Positions 7,731 to 16,654 of a DNA stretch of 64,000 nt are shown here, in pieces. Numbering within the stretch: position 1 is the first letter of the stretch; the number at the start of each line of letters is the position of its first letter. The translations under genes and the position numbers were made by a program. The stretch comes from Haloarcula sp. CBA1129 (GTDB taxonomy: Archaea > Halobacteriota > Halobacteria > Halobacteriales > Haloarculaceae), in the NCBI RefSeq assembly GCF_008729015.1, contig NZ_RKSM01000001.1:2108001-2172000 (forward strand), given 5' to 3'. Under the pieces are notes generated by a model. The model had not been told where the DNA came from, did not search any database, and saw only the letters and a program-made list of their open reading frames with translations.

Positions 7731-9221
7731 ATGACCGCTCCCGCGCGGCAGTTCACGCAGCTTTCCAGCGGTATCTCCGGCCTCGATTCGCTTCTCAGAG
7801 GAGGACTGGTAGAAGGGCGGCTCTATCTCGTTATCGGGCCGCCCGGAACCGGCAAAACACTGCTTGGCACGCAGTTTCTCGAAGCAGGGCTTGAGGCAGG
7901 CGACGACGTACTGTTCATTCATGCCGAAGAGTCGGCTGCCGACCTGCTGGCGAACACTGCCGAACTCGGTATCGACATCGGCGATGCGACGTTTCTCGAT
8001 GTCGGACCCGACTCGGAGTTCTTCATGGAGGCCGAGTCCTACGACGTGGTCAAGCCGCGAGATGTCGAGGACGGCCACCTGATTTCGGATATCCGCGAGG
8101 CTATCGAGCGAGTCGATCCGGACCGCGTGCTCATCGATCCGATCACGCACTTTCAGTATCTCGAACCGACCGAGTACCAGTTTCGCAAGCGCGTCATCTC
8201 CTTCGCACGCTTTCTACAGGACAGGGAGACGACCGTGCTGGCGACCAAAACGCCGAGCAACCAGATGGACACCCAGCTCAGGTCGCTCAGTGACGGTATC
8301 ATTTCGCTCAGTCACGGCGACGAGAGAGCGGGCCGGCGGATTCGACTGCGCAAGCATCGCGGCATCGGCCAACAGGACGGGTCACACGGGATGGAAATCC
8401 GCGAGTCCGGCGTCGAGGTCTACCCGGCGCTCGAACCGGAACGACGGACGCGGTCGTTCGACCCAACACAGTTCTCCGCCGGAGTTCCGGAACTGGACTC
8501 GCTTCTGGATGGCGGGCTCGAACGCGGGACAGTGACGATTCTCAGCGGCCCGTCCGGCGTCGGCAAGTCGACGACAGCCACGGAGTTTCTGGCCTCCGCA
8601 GCGGGAGACGGGTCCCCGGCACTCACCTACCTGTTCGACGAGTCAATCGACACGTTTTCCCACCGCTGTGAGACGTTCGGGATACCGCTCTCGGAGCGAC
8701 GTGACGAGGGGACGCTCCTCGTCGAGGAGGTGGAATCGCTCGCGCTGTCGCCCGAGGAGTTCGCGAACCGCGTGAAGAGACAGGCCGCGGAGCGCGGGGC
8801 CGAACTCGTGGTTATCGACGGCATTGCGGGCTACAAAAACGCCATCAAGCACGGACAGGACGACGTGGAACTGCGTCGACGGCTCCACGCCCTGACACAG
8901 CATCTCACGCGCGAGAACACCGCCGTAATCCTGATCGACCAGCGCCGAGACGTGACAGGCCTGCACGAACCGACGAGTGAGAACGTCAGCTACCTCGCCG
9001 ACAACATCGTCTTCGAGAACTACATCGAGGTCGAGGGCGAACTCCAGCGCGTTGTCGGCGCACTGAAAAAGCGCGTCGGCGGATTCGAGACGGTGCCCCG
9101 CCGGTTCGAGATAACGGCCGACGGCCTGCAAGTCGGTGACCCCGTCTCGGGGATGCACGGCGTGTTCGAGGGCGTTCCCGAACGGCATGGAGACAGCAGC
9201 GGCCCCTCGTCCACTCGCTAA
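7731..9221 (+). CDS. KaiC-like ATPase with two RecA domains
   Basis: A 496-residue protein with two tandem KaiC/RadA-type ATPase domains. Domain 1 has Walker A GPPGTGKT near residue 42 and a Walker B DRVLIDPITHF; domain 2 (from about residue 245) has GPSGVGKS and ELVVIDGIAGY. Domain 1 ends in a LRKHRG element, domain 2 in a shorter tail. The frame is open upstream to 7515, but that stretch is non-coding repeat and I start at ATG 7731, 23-28 bases after a TTATTA box at 7703-7708. Only six bases separate it from the histidine kinase, so they are co-translated. Archaeal KaiC-like proteins are signalling ATPases; a clock role is not implied since kaiB is absent. Confidence 0.9.
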   Translation: MTAPARQFTQLSSGISGLDSLLRGGLVEGRLYLVIGPPGTGKTLLGTQFLEAGLEAGDDVLFIHAEESAADLLANTAELGIDIGDATFLDVGPDSEFFMEAESYDVVKPRDVEDGHLISDIREAIERVDPDRVLIDPITHFQYLEPTEYQFRKRVISFARFLQDRETTVLATKTPSNQMDTQLRSLSDGIISLSHGDERAGRRIRLRKHRGIGQQDGSHGMEIRESGVEVYPALEPERRTRSFDPTQFSAGVPELDSLLDGGLERGTVTILSGPSGVGKSTTATEFLASAAGDGSPALTYLFDESIDTFSHRCETFGIPLSERRDEGTLLVEEVESLALSPEEFANRVKRQAAERGAELVVIDGIAGYKNAIKHGQDDVELRRRLHALTQHLTRENTAVILIDQRRDVTGLHEPTSENVSYLADNIVFENYIEVEGELQRVVGALKKRVGGFETVPRRFEITADGLQVGDPVSGMHGVFEGVPERHGDSSGPSSTR

Positions 9222-9227
9222 CCACCG

Positions 9228-10628
9228 ATGGCTGACATCCAATTACTGCTGGCTGGCGATGGCAACCGGGAAGCACTCGCCGCCGTCGTGGCCGAACACC
9301 ACACGCCGGTCACGGACACCGAGTTCCGGGAAGCCGACCTCCACATTGTCGACGAGTCATCGTTTCCGAAATACAAATCTGCGATAGACCAGTACAAACA
9401 GCGGTCTGATCCGGTGTTCTGTCCCGTGATTCTGATCCGCCGGGAGAAGACACCCGTCAGGGTCGACCTCCCCGATATCGACGCCGCCGAGCAGCCACTC
9501 GTCGTAAACGATATCGTGACCGCGCCGGTGGACACGCAGGCGCTCTTTCGAACCATCGCGAACCTCCTTGCCCGGCGAAGCCACACCGAGGATCTCGTCG
9601 AGGACCTCAGGGAGCAAAACAGCGAACTACGGCGGTTCAGAAACGCTGTCGAGCATGCGGGTCACGCGATTCTGATAACGAACGTCAACGGTGTCATCGA
9701 GTACGTCAATCCGGCGTTCGAGGAGTTAACTGGGTTCAGCGCCGACGAAGCGATCGGCCGGACACCGCGAATACTCAAGTCCGGTGAACAGGGCGAGCAG
9801 TTCTACGAACGGCTCTGGGACACGATCTGTCGCGGCGATGTCTGGACGAGCGAGATCGTAAACGAGCGCAAGTCAGGTGAGCGGTTCATCATCAACCAGA
9901 CCATCGCTCCGATTCAGGATGAGGATGGGACGATACAGGGGTTCGTCGGGATGCAGGACGAAATCACCGGTCGCCGGCTGCGCGAGCAACAGCTCACCGT
10001 GTTCCATCGGATTCTCCGGCACAATCTCCGCAACAACGGGACGACAATCAGCGGCCGTGCGGACATTCTGTCAGAGTTAGTCGACGACGACGACGCGCTC
10101 GACCATCTTGAGACTATCAAAGCGAACGTGCAGTCCCTGCTCGACATCAGCGAGAAAGCCCATCACGTACAGGAACTGCTCGCAGACTCACTGACCGACA
10201 ATGTCGAGCGCGAACTCGGAGACGCCCTCAGTGACATCACGGAAGGTTTGGCCGCAGCATACCCCGACGGCGAGTTTGTCGTCGAAAGCGACCCCGTCTC
10301 GTCTGTCTCGATAGACGCAAAGGTCATCCCAGCGATGCAGGAACTCATCGAGAACGGGATCAAGCACTCGGACGCGTCGGCACCCCGAGTCACTATCCAG
10401 ACGGAGCGCCACGACTCGACAGCGACAGTGACGATTGCGGACAACGGGCCGGGGGTCCCGGACCGGGAGCGGCGGGTCATCGAAGCGGCGGACGAAAAGC
10501 CGCTCGAACACGGGTCCGGGCTGGGGCTGTGGTTCGCGTACTGGCTTATCAGCTACGTCGGTGGCGATATCGACATCCAGACCGACGCTGACGGGACGAG
10601 CGTCGCCGTGACTGTACCCGTGCGGTGA
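9228..10628 (+). CDS. PAS-domain histidine kinase with receiver-like N-terminus
   Basis: A 466-residue soluble kinase. Residues 1-118 resemble a receiver fold (MADIQLLLAGDGN, LHIVDESSF, PVILIRR, then a helix) but lack the usual paired N-terminal acidic residues. Residues about 135-255 are one PAS domain (ILITNVNGVIEYVNPAFEEL, ending in GMQDEITGRRL). The H-box is FHRILRHNLRN near residue 263, the typical haloarchaeal form. The ATPase domain shows ELIENGIKHS (N-box), ADNGPGVPDRE (G1) and GSGLGLWFAY (G2). No membrane segment, so it senses a cytoplasmic cue. Co-translated with the KaiC-like ATPase, which is its likely partner; no cognate response regulator adjoins. Confidence 0.9.
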   Translation: MADIQLLLAGDGNREALAAVVAEHHTPVTDTEFREADLHIVDESSFPKYKSAIDQYKQRSDPVFCPVILIRREKTPVRVDLPDIDAAEQPLVVNDIVTAPVDTQALFRTIANLLARRSHTEDLVEDLREQNSELRRFRNAVEHAGHAILITNVNGVIEYVNPAFEELTGFSADEAIGRTPRILKSGEQGEQFYERLWDTICRGDVWTSEIVNERKSGERFIINQTIAPIQDEDGTIQGFVGMQDEITGRRLREQQLTVFHRILRHNLRNNGTTISGRADILSELVDDDDALDHLETIKANVQSLLDISEKAHHVQELLADSLTDNVERELGDALSDITEGLAAAYPDGEFVVESDPVSSVSIDAKVIPAMQELIENGIKHSDASAPRVTIQTERHDSTATVTIADNGPGVPDRERRVIEAADEKPLEHGSGLGLWFAYWLISYVGGDIDIQTDADGTSVAVTVPVR

Positions 10629-10637
10629 CTGCGAACG

Positions 10638-11504
10638 TCAGATAGCGACCCACGCCAGCACGATGACAGCGGCGCCGACCACCGTCGACCCGACGGCGTG
10701 CGTTCGGAGCTCGTCGAGCAGGTCGTGGGAGTGGTCGTGTAGTTCACAGACCTCGTCGATTTCGCTGCCGGCCTCACAGTTCGGCAAGAAGTCCATCGCG
10801 ACGTGGAGGAAGATGCCGGCGGCGAACCCGAAGATGACTGCGTTGAGAAGGGCGGACTCCGGGACCGGAAGCAGCGCGGACGGAATCGCTGTCAGGCCGA
10901 CGCCAGCCGCGGGGAGCAACAGGGCAGTCGCAGACTTGCCGCTACGGCCGAGCCGCCGGGCGGCGGCGTAGCCGGCCGGTCCTTTGTGCGAGACGATAGC
11001 CAGACCGAGCAGGATACCCAGTTCCGGCATCGAGGCGTAGACCAGCCCGATGACCAACCCGGCCGAGAGTGCGTGGGCGGCGATGGCGAGCGTCGTCATA
11101 TCGAAGGCGGTCTCAACGTGGGTCAGCCGGTGGCCGATAGTGTGGGTGCCATAGCCGGTGACCAGCCCGGCAGCGATGCCGACACCGCCGATTCGCGCTG
11201 CACCGGCCTGACCGCCAAGCCCCATCGCCTGCGGGACGAGGAACATGGCCGCCGATGTGACCATCGCCCCGCTCGCGAGCCCGTAGCCCCAGACCAGTCG
11301 GTACGGGTTTGTCTCGTCGGCCCGCGCACCGAGCCACGCGCCCAGCCCCATTGCGATGAACGCAACCCAAGAAATAACGAGGACTTTGCTCGCCCCGCCG
11401 GTGACGGCGACGGCGGACAGGACTACGAGGCCGACGACACTCGCGATGCCGGCGGTGGATATGCGGCCAGTATTATTAAAAACTGAGTCTGAGTTAATAG
11501 ACAT
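10638..11504 (-). CDS. ZIP family divalent metal transporter
   Basis: A 288-residue integral membrane protein with about eight hydrophobic segments. The ZIP signature is in the fourth and fifth helices: AIAAHALSAGLVIGL, with His and Ser where the family binds metal, and IVSHKGPAGYAAARRL. A third metal site is possible in GIFLHVAMDFLPNCE and in a histidine-containing stretch ELHDHSHDLL near the C-terminus. ZIP proteins import zinc, iron or manganese into the cytoplasm. A TTTATTAG box on the minus strand at 11528-11535 lies 28 bases before the start codon. Tail-to-tail with the histidine kinase. Metal specificity unknown. Confidence 0.85.
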   Translation of the reverse strand: MSINSDSVFNNTGRISTAGIASVVGLVVLSAVAVTGGASKVLVISWVAFIAMGLGAWLGARADETNPYRLVWGYGLASGAMVTSAAMFLVPQAMGLGGQAGAARIGGVGIAAGLVTGYGTHTIGHRLTHVETAFDMTTLAIAAHALSAGLVIGLVYASMPELGILLGLAIVSHKGPAGYAAARRLGRSGKSATALLLPAAGVGLTAIPSALLPVPESALLNAVIFGFAAGIFLHVAMDFLPNCEAGSEIDEVCELHDHSHDLLDELRTHAVGSTVVGAAVIVLAWVAI

Positions 11505-11527
11505 TATCTACAATCATCGGGTTGTTA

Positions 11528-11535
11528 CTAATAAA
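11528..11535 (-). promoter_or_regulatory. TATA box for the ZIP transporter gene
   Basis: TTTATTAG on the minus strand centred 28 bases upstream of ATG 11504, the spacing expected for a leaderless haloarchaeal transcript. Confidence 0.55.
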
Positions 11536-11549
11536 CCCATCGGTGGCGG

Positions 11550-12245
11550 TCACCGCGTCGCTGATCGATAGTCGCCCCAGTCGAGGACACCGCCGTCCAG
11601 CGCTGACGGAGCAGCGTCCCGGAGCGCCCAGAGAACCATTTCGGCGACAGCTGCTGGGTCGCGTCCGCCGTCACCGGAGAGGTCCGTCGCGACCTGTCCG
11701 GGGTCGACCGCCCCGACTGGGATATCGAGGTCTGCGGCGAACCCACGGGCGACAGCCTCCGCGGCGGCCTTCGAGACGGCGTAGGAACCGTAGCCGGGCA
11801 TCCCCTGACGGGCGACGACGCCCGTCGGAACGACGACGCGGGCGTCCGGACCGAGGTGAGGAACGGCTTCTCGGATCGTCGAGAACACGCCGCGAGCATT
11901 CGTCCGAAGGTGGTCGTCGAACGCGGCGTAGGACTCCTCGGTGAGCGGCGTTTCGCCGGCGGTTCCGTGGTAGACGCCAGCATTGGCGACGACGTACTGT
12001 ATTGCCCCGTTGCCTGCGCGCGTGGCAGTTTCGACCAGTCGTTCCACGTCGTACTCATCGCGAACGTCCGTCCGAATCGCGGTCACGGAGCCACCCGCGT
12101 CCCGGATATCGGCCTCGACACGCTCGAGCGCCTCCGCGTCACGGGCGCAGATGACCGTCTGTGCACCCGCGCCCGCTACCGCGTGGGCTATCTGCTCGCC
12201 GATACCTCTACTCGCACCCGTGACGACAGCGGTCGCAGTGTCCAT
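11550..12245 (-). CDS. Short-chain dehydrogenase/reductase (SDR)
   Basis: A classical SDR of 231 residues. The N-terminus MDTATAVVTGASRGIG carries the TGxxxGIG nucleotide-binding motif, VANAG follows in the middle (the NAG motif), and YGSYAVSKAAAEA holds the catalytic Tyr-x3-Lys. The Arg-containing VICARDAEAL after the second strand suggests NADP(H) preference, by family rule. The frame is open to an ATG at 12281; I choose 12245 because the Rossmann strand then starts directly. Substrate cannot be told. It lies 45 bases upstream of the ZIP gene on the same strand, although ZIP seems to have its own promoter. Confidence 0.87.
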   Translation of the reverse strand: MDTATAVVTGASRGIGEQIAHAVAGAGAQTVICARDAEALERVEADIRDAGGSVTAIRTDVRDEYDVERLVETATRAGNGAIQYVVANAGVYHGTAGETPLTEESYAAFDDHLRTNARGVFSTIREAVPHLGPDARVVVPTGVVARQGMPGYGSYAVSKAAAEAVARGFAADLDIPVGAVDPGQVATDLSGDGGRDPAAVAEMVLWALRDAAPSALDGGVLDWGDYRSATR

Positions 12246-12352
12246 CTCTGGGACCATAGCGATGCTTCCGATGCCAGCCACAAGGTCGTTGCTCTCACCC
12301 TCGGTGGGGTGGGAGCGGTAGTCTCTTGTCGAACGCCCGCTACCGACCGGGC

Positions 12353-13642
12353 ATGGACATCACGATTGCCGAATCAATGGTCGAGGGGACAGCGCAAGCC
12401 CCGCCCTCGAAAAGCTACACGCACCGGGCGGTGCTGGCCGCAGGCTACGCCGACGGCGCAGTCGTCCACGACCCACTTGTGAGCGCAGACACGAAGGCCA
12501 CGATGCGAGCAGTCGAGGCCTACGGCGGCAGCGTCTCACTGGCAGAAGACGAATCGACAGTCGAAGTCACGGGCTTCGACGGTCGCCCGGAGACACCGGA
12601 CGACGTCATCGACTGCGCCAACAGCGGGACGACGATGCGACTGGTCACTGCGACGGCCGCGCTACAGGATGCTCTCACAGTTCTCACCGGCGACGAGTCG
12701 CTCCGGTCGCGCCCGCAGGGGCCGCTGCTCGACGCCATCGGACAACTGGACGGCGACGCCGAATCCACGCGGCGGAACGGTCAGGCCCCACTCGTGGTCG
12801 GCGGCAGCATCGACGGCGGTGCCGTCGAAATTCCCGGTGACGTGTCCTCGCAGTACATCACCGCGCTCCTGATGGCCGGGGCTGTCTCGCCGGAGGGCAT
12901 CGACATCGACCTGACGACCGAACTGAAGTCGTCGCCGTACGTCGACATCACGCTGGAAGTGCTGGACGATTTCGGCGTCGACGCCGAGAAGACCGACGCC
13001 GGGTTCGCCGTCGACGGGGGGCAATCCTACGCGCCCGAAGGCGGTGCCTACAACGTCCCCGGGGACTTCTCGTCGATGAGCTACCTGCTGGCAGCCGGCG
13101 CGCTCGCCGCCGAGGACGGCCTGCGCGTCACGTCGGCGTTCCCAAGCGCTCAGGGTGACGCCGCCATCGTCGACATCCTCGACCGGATGGGGGCCGACCT
13201 CGACTGGAACGAGGAAAACGGCGAAATCACCGTCTCACAGTCCGAACTGACCGGCATCGAGGTCGGCGTCGAGGACACGCCGGACCTCCTGCCGACCATC
13301 GCGACGCTGGGGGCTGCAGCCGACGGCGTGACCCGGATTACCGACGCCGAGCACGTCCGCTACAAGGAGACCGACCGCGTGAGCGCGATGGCCGACGAGC
13401 TCACCAAGATGGGCGCTGAGGTCGAGGAACAGCAGGACGAACTGTTCGTCTACGGCGCTGACAGCGACCTCGTCGGCACGACCGTCGAAGGCCGCGCGGA
13501 CCACCGCATCATCATGTCACTGGCCGTTGCGGGTCTGGTCGCCGACGGCGAGACGACAGTGACCGGCGCGGAACACGTCGATGTCTCCTTCCCGGATTTC
13601 TTTGACGTACTCGATTCGCTCGGTGCTGCTGTCCAGCGATAA
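12353..13642 (+). CDS. aroA: 3-phosphoshikimate 1-carboxyvinyltransferase (EPSP synthase)
   Basis: Sixth step of the shikimate pathway: joins phosphoenolpyruvate to shikimate-3-phosphate. The 429-residue product begins [20 protein letters not shown], with the family PPSKSYTHR substrate-binding segment at about 16-24, then [12 protein letters not shown] (the NSGT motif) near 87 and [12 protein letters not shown] near 165; a late [17 protein letters not shown] is also diagnostic. A TTG in frame at 12326 would add nine residues but ATG 12353 gives the usual start. aroC lies 550 bases downstream in the same direction, with a small receiver gene between them. Confidence 0.96.
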   Translation: MDITIAESMVEGTAQAPPSKSYTHRAVLAAGYADGAVVHDPLVSADTKATMRAVEAYGGSVSLAEDESTVEVTGFDGRPETPDDVIDCANSGTTMRLVTATAALQDALTVLTGDESLRSRPQGPLLDAIGQLDGDAESTRRNGQAPLVVGGSIDGGAVEIPGDVSSQYITALLMAGAVSPEGIDIDLTTELKSSPYVDITLEVLDDFGVDAEKTDAGFAVDGGQSYAPEGGAYNVPGDFSSMSYLLAAGALAAEDGLRVTSAFPSAQGDAAIVDILDRMGADLDWNEENGEITVSQSELTGIEVGVEDTPDLLPTIATLGAAADGVTRITDAEHVRYKETDRVSAMADELTKMGAEVEEQQDELFVYGADSDLVGTTVEGRADHRIIMSLAVAGLVADGETTVTGAEHVDVSFPDFFDVLDSLGAAVQR

Positions 13643-13711
13643 GCCCCGGCAGGCGTGAGTACACCGTGTTTTGCAATGAAAGAATACTATGTATCTGATA
13701 GATAAGTGCGC

Positions 13712-13718
13712 TTATATT
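13712..13718 (+). promoter_or_regulatory. TATA box for the receiver-like gene
   Basis: TTATATT about 30 bases ahead of the GTG start at 13746, in an AT-rich gap (13643-13745) unlike the surrounding coding DNA. Supports an independent, probably leaderless transcript. Confidence 0.5.
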
Positions 13719-13745
13719 GGGTGAGGAATATTTACAACACACGTT

Positions 13746-14141
13746 GTGAATCGAACAGACGTCTCTGAGCAATCTACTCCGGAGGCCACGACAGTCCTCT
13801 ACGTCGATGACGACCAGTTGTTGCTCGATTTGCAGGCGGATATCGCCGACGAACGCGAGGCAATCGAACTAGTTACGACACCGAACACCGACCGGGCGAT
13901 GTCACTGCTGGCTGACCACGGGTTCGACTGCGTGGTGGTCGGAAGCAGGCGAACCGTCTCGACACCGGGCAGGATCGCTCGTGAAGTCCACACAGAATAT
14001 CCGGAGGTGACGCTGGTCCGGTACACTTGGGAGCCGTGGCAGGGCGACGCGGGCGAGGTGTTCGATGCAGTCTTCAAGAAACAGGTCAAGCCGGCGGGGA
14101 CAGTGCAGCTTCTCGACCGTGTCAGGTGGCTCGTCGACTGA
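13746..14141 (+). CDS. Degenerate receiver-domain protein lacking the phosphoacceptor Asp
   Basis: A stand-alone 131-residue protein with a receiver fold: VLYVDDDQLLLDL supplies the acidic metal-binding pair after strand 1, and the late KKQVKPAGTVQLLDRV resembles the conserved Lys-Pro turn. The strand-3 position that normally ends in the phosphorylated aspartate reads DCVVVGSRRT, so the acceptor is replaced by Gly/Ser. It is thus a pseudo-receiver, perhaps a phosphorylation-independent adaptor or a sink for kinase binding. Start is GTG at 13746, 28 bases after a TATA box. It separates aroA from aroC but has no evident link to aromatic biosynthesis. Confidence 0.82.
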   Translation: MNRTDVSEQSTPEATTVLYVDDDQLLLDLQADIADEREAIELVTTPNTDRAMSLLADHGFDCVVVGSRRTVSTPGRIAREVHTEYPEVTLVRYTWEPWQGDAGEVFDAVFKKQVKPAGTVQLLDRVRWLVD

Positions 14142-14189
14142 CGAGCGCATCTACAAGGTTCAAATGCCCCCAACCCCGACACCACTGTA

Positions 14190-15389
14190 ATGAACGGCAA
14201 CGAGTTCGGTCGTCTGTTCCGCATGACGACCTACGGCGAGTCCCACGGGGAGGCGATGGGCTGTACCGTCTCCGGCGTTCCGGCGGGCGTCGAACTCTCC
14301 GAAGAGGAGATACAGAAAGACCTCGACCGGCGCAAGCCCGGCCAGTCGATGATTACCACCTCCCGCGGCGAACCGGACAAAGTGACGATCAACTCAGGGA
14401 TTCAGGACGGCTACACCACGGGCACGCCCATCGGGATGGTCATCCAGAACAAGGACGCCCGCTCGGGCAAGTACGAGCCGTTCATCACGGCTCCGCGACC
14501 CTCCCACGGCGACTACACTTACTCCGCGAAGTTCGGGACCCGGAACTGGGGCGGCGGTGGCCGCTCCTCCGCTCGGGAGACGGTGAACTGGGTCGCCGCC
14601 GGCGGCGTCGCCAAGCAGGTCCTCGAACAGTCCGACTACGACGTTCAGATCAAGGCCCACGTCTGCCAGATCGGCGACGTGGAATCGGGGCCGGTCACCT
14701 TCGAGGACATGCTCGAACACAGCGAGGAAAACGAGGTCCGCTGTGCTGACCCCGAGGCTGCCGAGGAGATGCGCGACGTGGCCGACCAGCACCAGAAAGA
14801 AGGCGACTCCATCGGCGGTGCAATCTACTTCGAGTGTCGCGGCGTCCCGTCGGGTCTGGGCGCGCCGCGGTTCGATAGCTTCCCGTCCCGGCTCGGACAG
14901 GCGATGTACTCCATCCCGGCCGTCAACGACTTCGAGTACGGCATCGGCCGCGAGGCCCGGACGACCAAGGGCAGTGAGTACACGGAGAACTGGGAGTGTA
15001 GTGAGGACGGCCACCCGACACCGGTCGGCAACGACCACGGCGGTATTCAGGGTGGCATCACGACCGGCCAGCCCATCTACGGGGAAGTGTCGTGGCACGC
15101 GCCGGTATCGATACCCAAGACCCAGAAGACGGTCGACTGGGAAACGGGCGAGGAGAAGGAGATTACCGTCACCGGCCGACACGACCCGGTCCTGCCGCCG
15201 CGGGCGGTCCCGGTCGTCGAGGCCATGCTCGCCTGTACCGTTCTCGACTTCATGCTCCTTAGTGGCCGCATCAACCCAGACCGACTCGACGACCGGCCCG
15301 GCGAGTACGACACCGACTACCATCCATCCAGCCCGCAGAACGACCCCGAGGACGCGGACACCCACGCAAAGACCGTCGACGAGGAGTAA
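14190..15389 (+). CDS. aroC: Chorismate synthase
   Basis: Last shared step of aromatic biosynthesis: anti-elimination of phosphate from EPSP to give chorismate, needing reduced FMN. The 399-residue protein starts MNGNEFGRLFRMTTYGESHG; GESHG is the first family signature with an active-site histidine. RPSHGDYTYSAKFGTRNWGGGG-type text (residues about 108-128) and GGRSSARET follow, and GNDHGGIQGGITTGQPI is the third signature. The C-terminus is an acidic haloarchaeal tail (DPEDADTHAKT). One base separates its stop from the start of the uracil-DNA glycosylase gene, so the two are likely co-transcribed. Confidence 0.97.
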   Translation: MNGNEFGRLFRMTTYGESHGEAMGCTVSGVPAGVELSEEEIQKDLDRRKPGQSMITTSRGEPDKVTINSGIQDGYTTGTPIGMVIQNKDARSGKYEPFITAPRPSHGDYTYSAKFGTRNWGGGGRSSARETVNWVAAGGVAKQVLEQSDYDVQIKAHVCQIGDVESGPVTFEDMLEHSEENEVRCADPEAAEEMRDVADQHQKEGDSIGGAIYFECRGVPSGLGAPRFDSFPSRLGQAMYSIPAVNDFEYGIGREARTTKGSEYTENWECSEDGHPTPVGNDHGGIQGGITTGQPIYGEVSWHAPVSIPKTQKTVDWETGEEKEITVTGRHDPVLPPRAVPVVEAMLACTVLDFMLLSGRINPDRLDDRPGEYDTDYHPSSPQNDPEDADTHAKTVDEE

Positions 15390-15390
15390 G

Positions 15391-16017
15391 ATGGACGCCG
15401 AACAGGAGTCCAAGTCGAACCCGTTCGGGATGGACGAAGAGTGCCAGAACTGCCCGGCGCTGTGTGAGGTGCGCGAGACTGTCGTCCACGGCTACGGTGA
15501 CGTTGGTGCCGAGTTCATCGTCCTCGGCGATTCGCCCGCAACTGGCGCTGACGAGTCCGGCATCCCCTTCACCGGCGAGAACGAGCGCGAACTGCTCGAC
15601 ATTCTGGCCGCAGTCGATATGTGTTCGGACCCGGACGCCGACAGGCCGCAGCTACAGAACACCTTCCTGACCTACGTGACCCGCTGTCGCCATCCCGACA
15701 GAGCGGCGACCGACGAGGAGGTCGTCAACTGCGAGCCGTATCTCAACAGCGAGATACGGATGATAAATCCCGAGATTCTGCTTCCGGTCGGCCAGCGCCC
15801 GCTCGAAGAACTGGCCTTCGAGTACACGACGATGAGCGAGGACGAACTCGACATCGAGGACCGGCACGCGACGACGATTCGCGGCCGCGGATTCGAAATC
15901 CTCCCGATGATTCCGCCGAGTGAGCAGACCGATGAGGAACGGACAGCGTTTCTGGAACACTTCAGCGAGACGCTCGGACAGGATTACCGCCAGACGAAGG
16001 GTCGACGCGGCCGGTAG
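15391..16017 (+). CDS. Uracil-DNA glycosylase superfamily protein, Fe-S type
   Basis: A 208-residue member of the family 4/5-type uracil-DNA glycosylases. Four cysteines expected to hold a [4Fe-4S] cluster are visible: CQNCPALCE near residue 16-23 and, later, TRCRHPD and VVNCEPYL. The catalytic loop appears as LGDSPATGADESGIPFTG in place of the textbook GExPGxxE, so the substrate range may differ. It would remove uracil or another deaminated base from DNA. Starts one base after aroC stops and ends with no gap against the convergent zinc-ribbon gene at 16018. Confidence 0.8.
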   Translation: MDAEQESKSNPFGMDEECQNCPALCEVRETVVHGYGDVGAEFIVLGDSPATGADESGIPFTGENERELLDILAAVDMCSDPDADRPQLQNTFLTYVTRCRHPDRAATDEEVVNCEPYLNSEIRMINPEILLPVGQRPLEELAFEYTTMSEDELDIEDRHATTIRGRGFEILPMIPPSEQTDEERTAFLEHFSETLGQDYRQTKGRRGR

Positions 16018-16554
16018 TCAGGTGTCTGACTGGACCTCGGTGGTCTGGAGCAACTCTTCCGGACTGGACACTGTCCCGTACTCGGTTGCTGCCTGTAACC
16101 GGTTTTCGGCGTCGTGGCGGTACTGGCTCGCCTGTGTTGGTTCACCCTGTTCGCTGGCGTAAGTCATACCGCTGAGCCATTCAGCGGCTTGCCAGAGACA
16201 GGTCGCTTTCTTGCGTGCTCGTTCCGCCAACTCGGCCAGCGTGTTGTCGTCCGCTTCGCCAACAGCCGTCGTGAACTGATCGACGCTCGCCTCGAAGTCG
16301 GTCGCCGCGTTGTCGAAACTCCCGCGAGCGAGGGTCATTTCTCCGTCTTCGACGGTCGCCAGCGCGTCCGAAAGCTGGCGACGCGCCTCACGATACCGCG
16401 TGTAGCCGATATGGTACGCCCGCTGTGCCGCCGCTGTCCCGGACAGCGTGGCTTCGCGTTCGCAGTCGCGACACACGATCTTCGGTTGCGGCTCCCCGAG
16501 TACCCGGTACTCCGACCCACATCCGTCACATTTGTAGGTCTGGGATTGCTCCAT
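16018..16554 (-). CDS. Zinc-ribbon helical protein of unknown function
   Basis: A 178-residue protein with an N-terminal zinc ribbon (YKCDGCGSEY, then VCRDCERE at about residue 29) followed by a long alpha-helical region rich in Ala, Glu and Arg, which looks like a TPR-like or coiled bundle (YRHDAENRLQAATEY near the end). ATG 16554 is chosen over the open extension to 16620 because the zinc ribbon begins at once. Zinc ribbon plus helical counter-domain could be a nucleic-acid or protein adaptor; I do not recognise the family. It faces the DUF2064-like gene divergently, sharing a 100-base AT-rich promoter region. Confidence 0.72.
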   Translation of the reverse strand: MEQSQTYKCDGCGSEYRVLGEPQPKIVCRDCEREATLSGTAAAQRAYHIGYTRYREARRQLSDALATVEDGEMTLARGSFDNAATDFEASVDQFTTAVGEADDNTLAELAERARKKATCLWQAAEWLSGMTYASEQGEPTQASQYRHDAENRLQAATEYGTVSSPEELLQTTEVQSDT

Positions 16555-16654
16555 ATAGTTTCTCTTAGTTATCAAATACTGCTCACATCTTATAATTGTT
16601 CTGTAGCTGCACTGGAACACAAGCGACTAATCACAGTCGGGCCGAGGAGACAGT

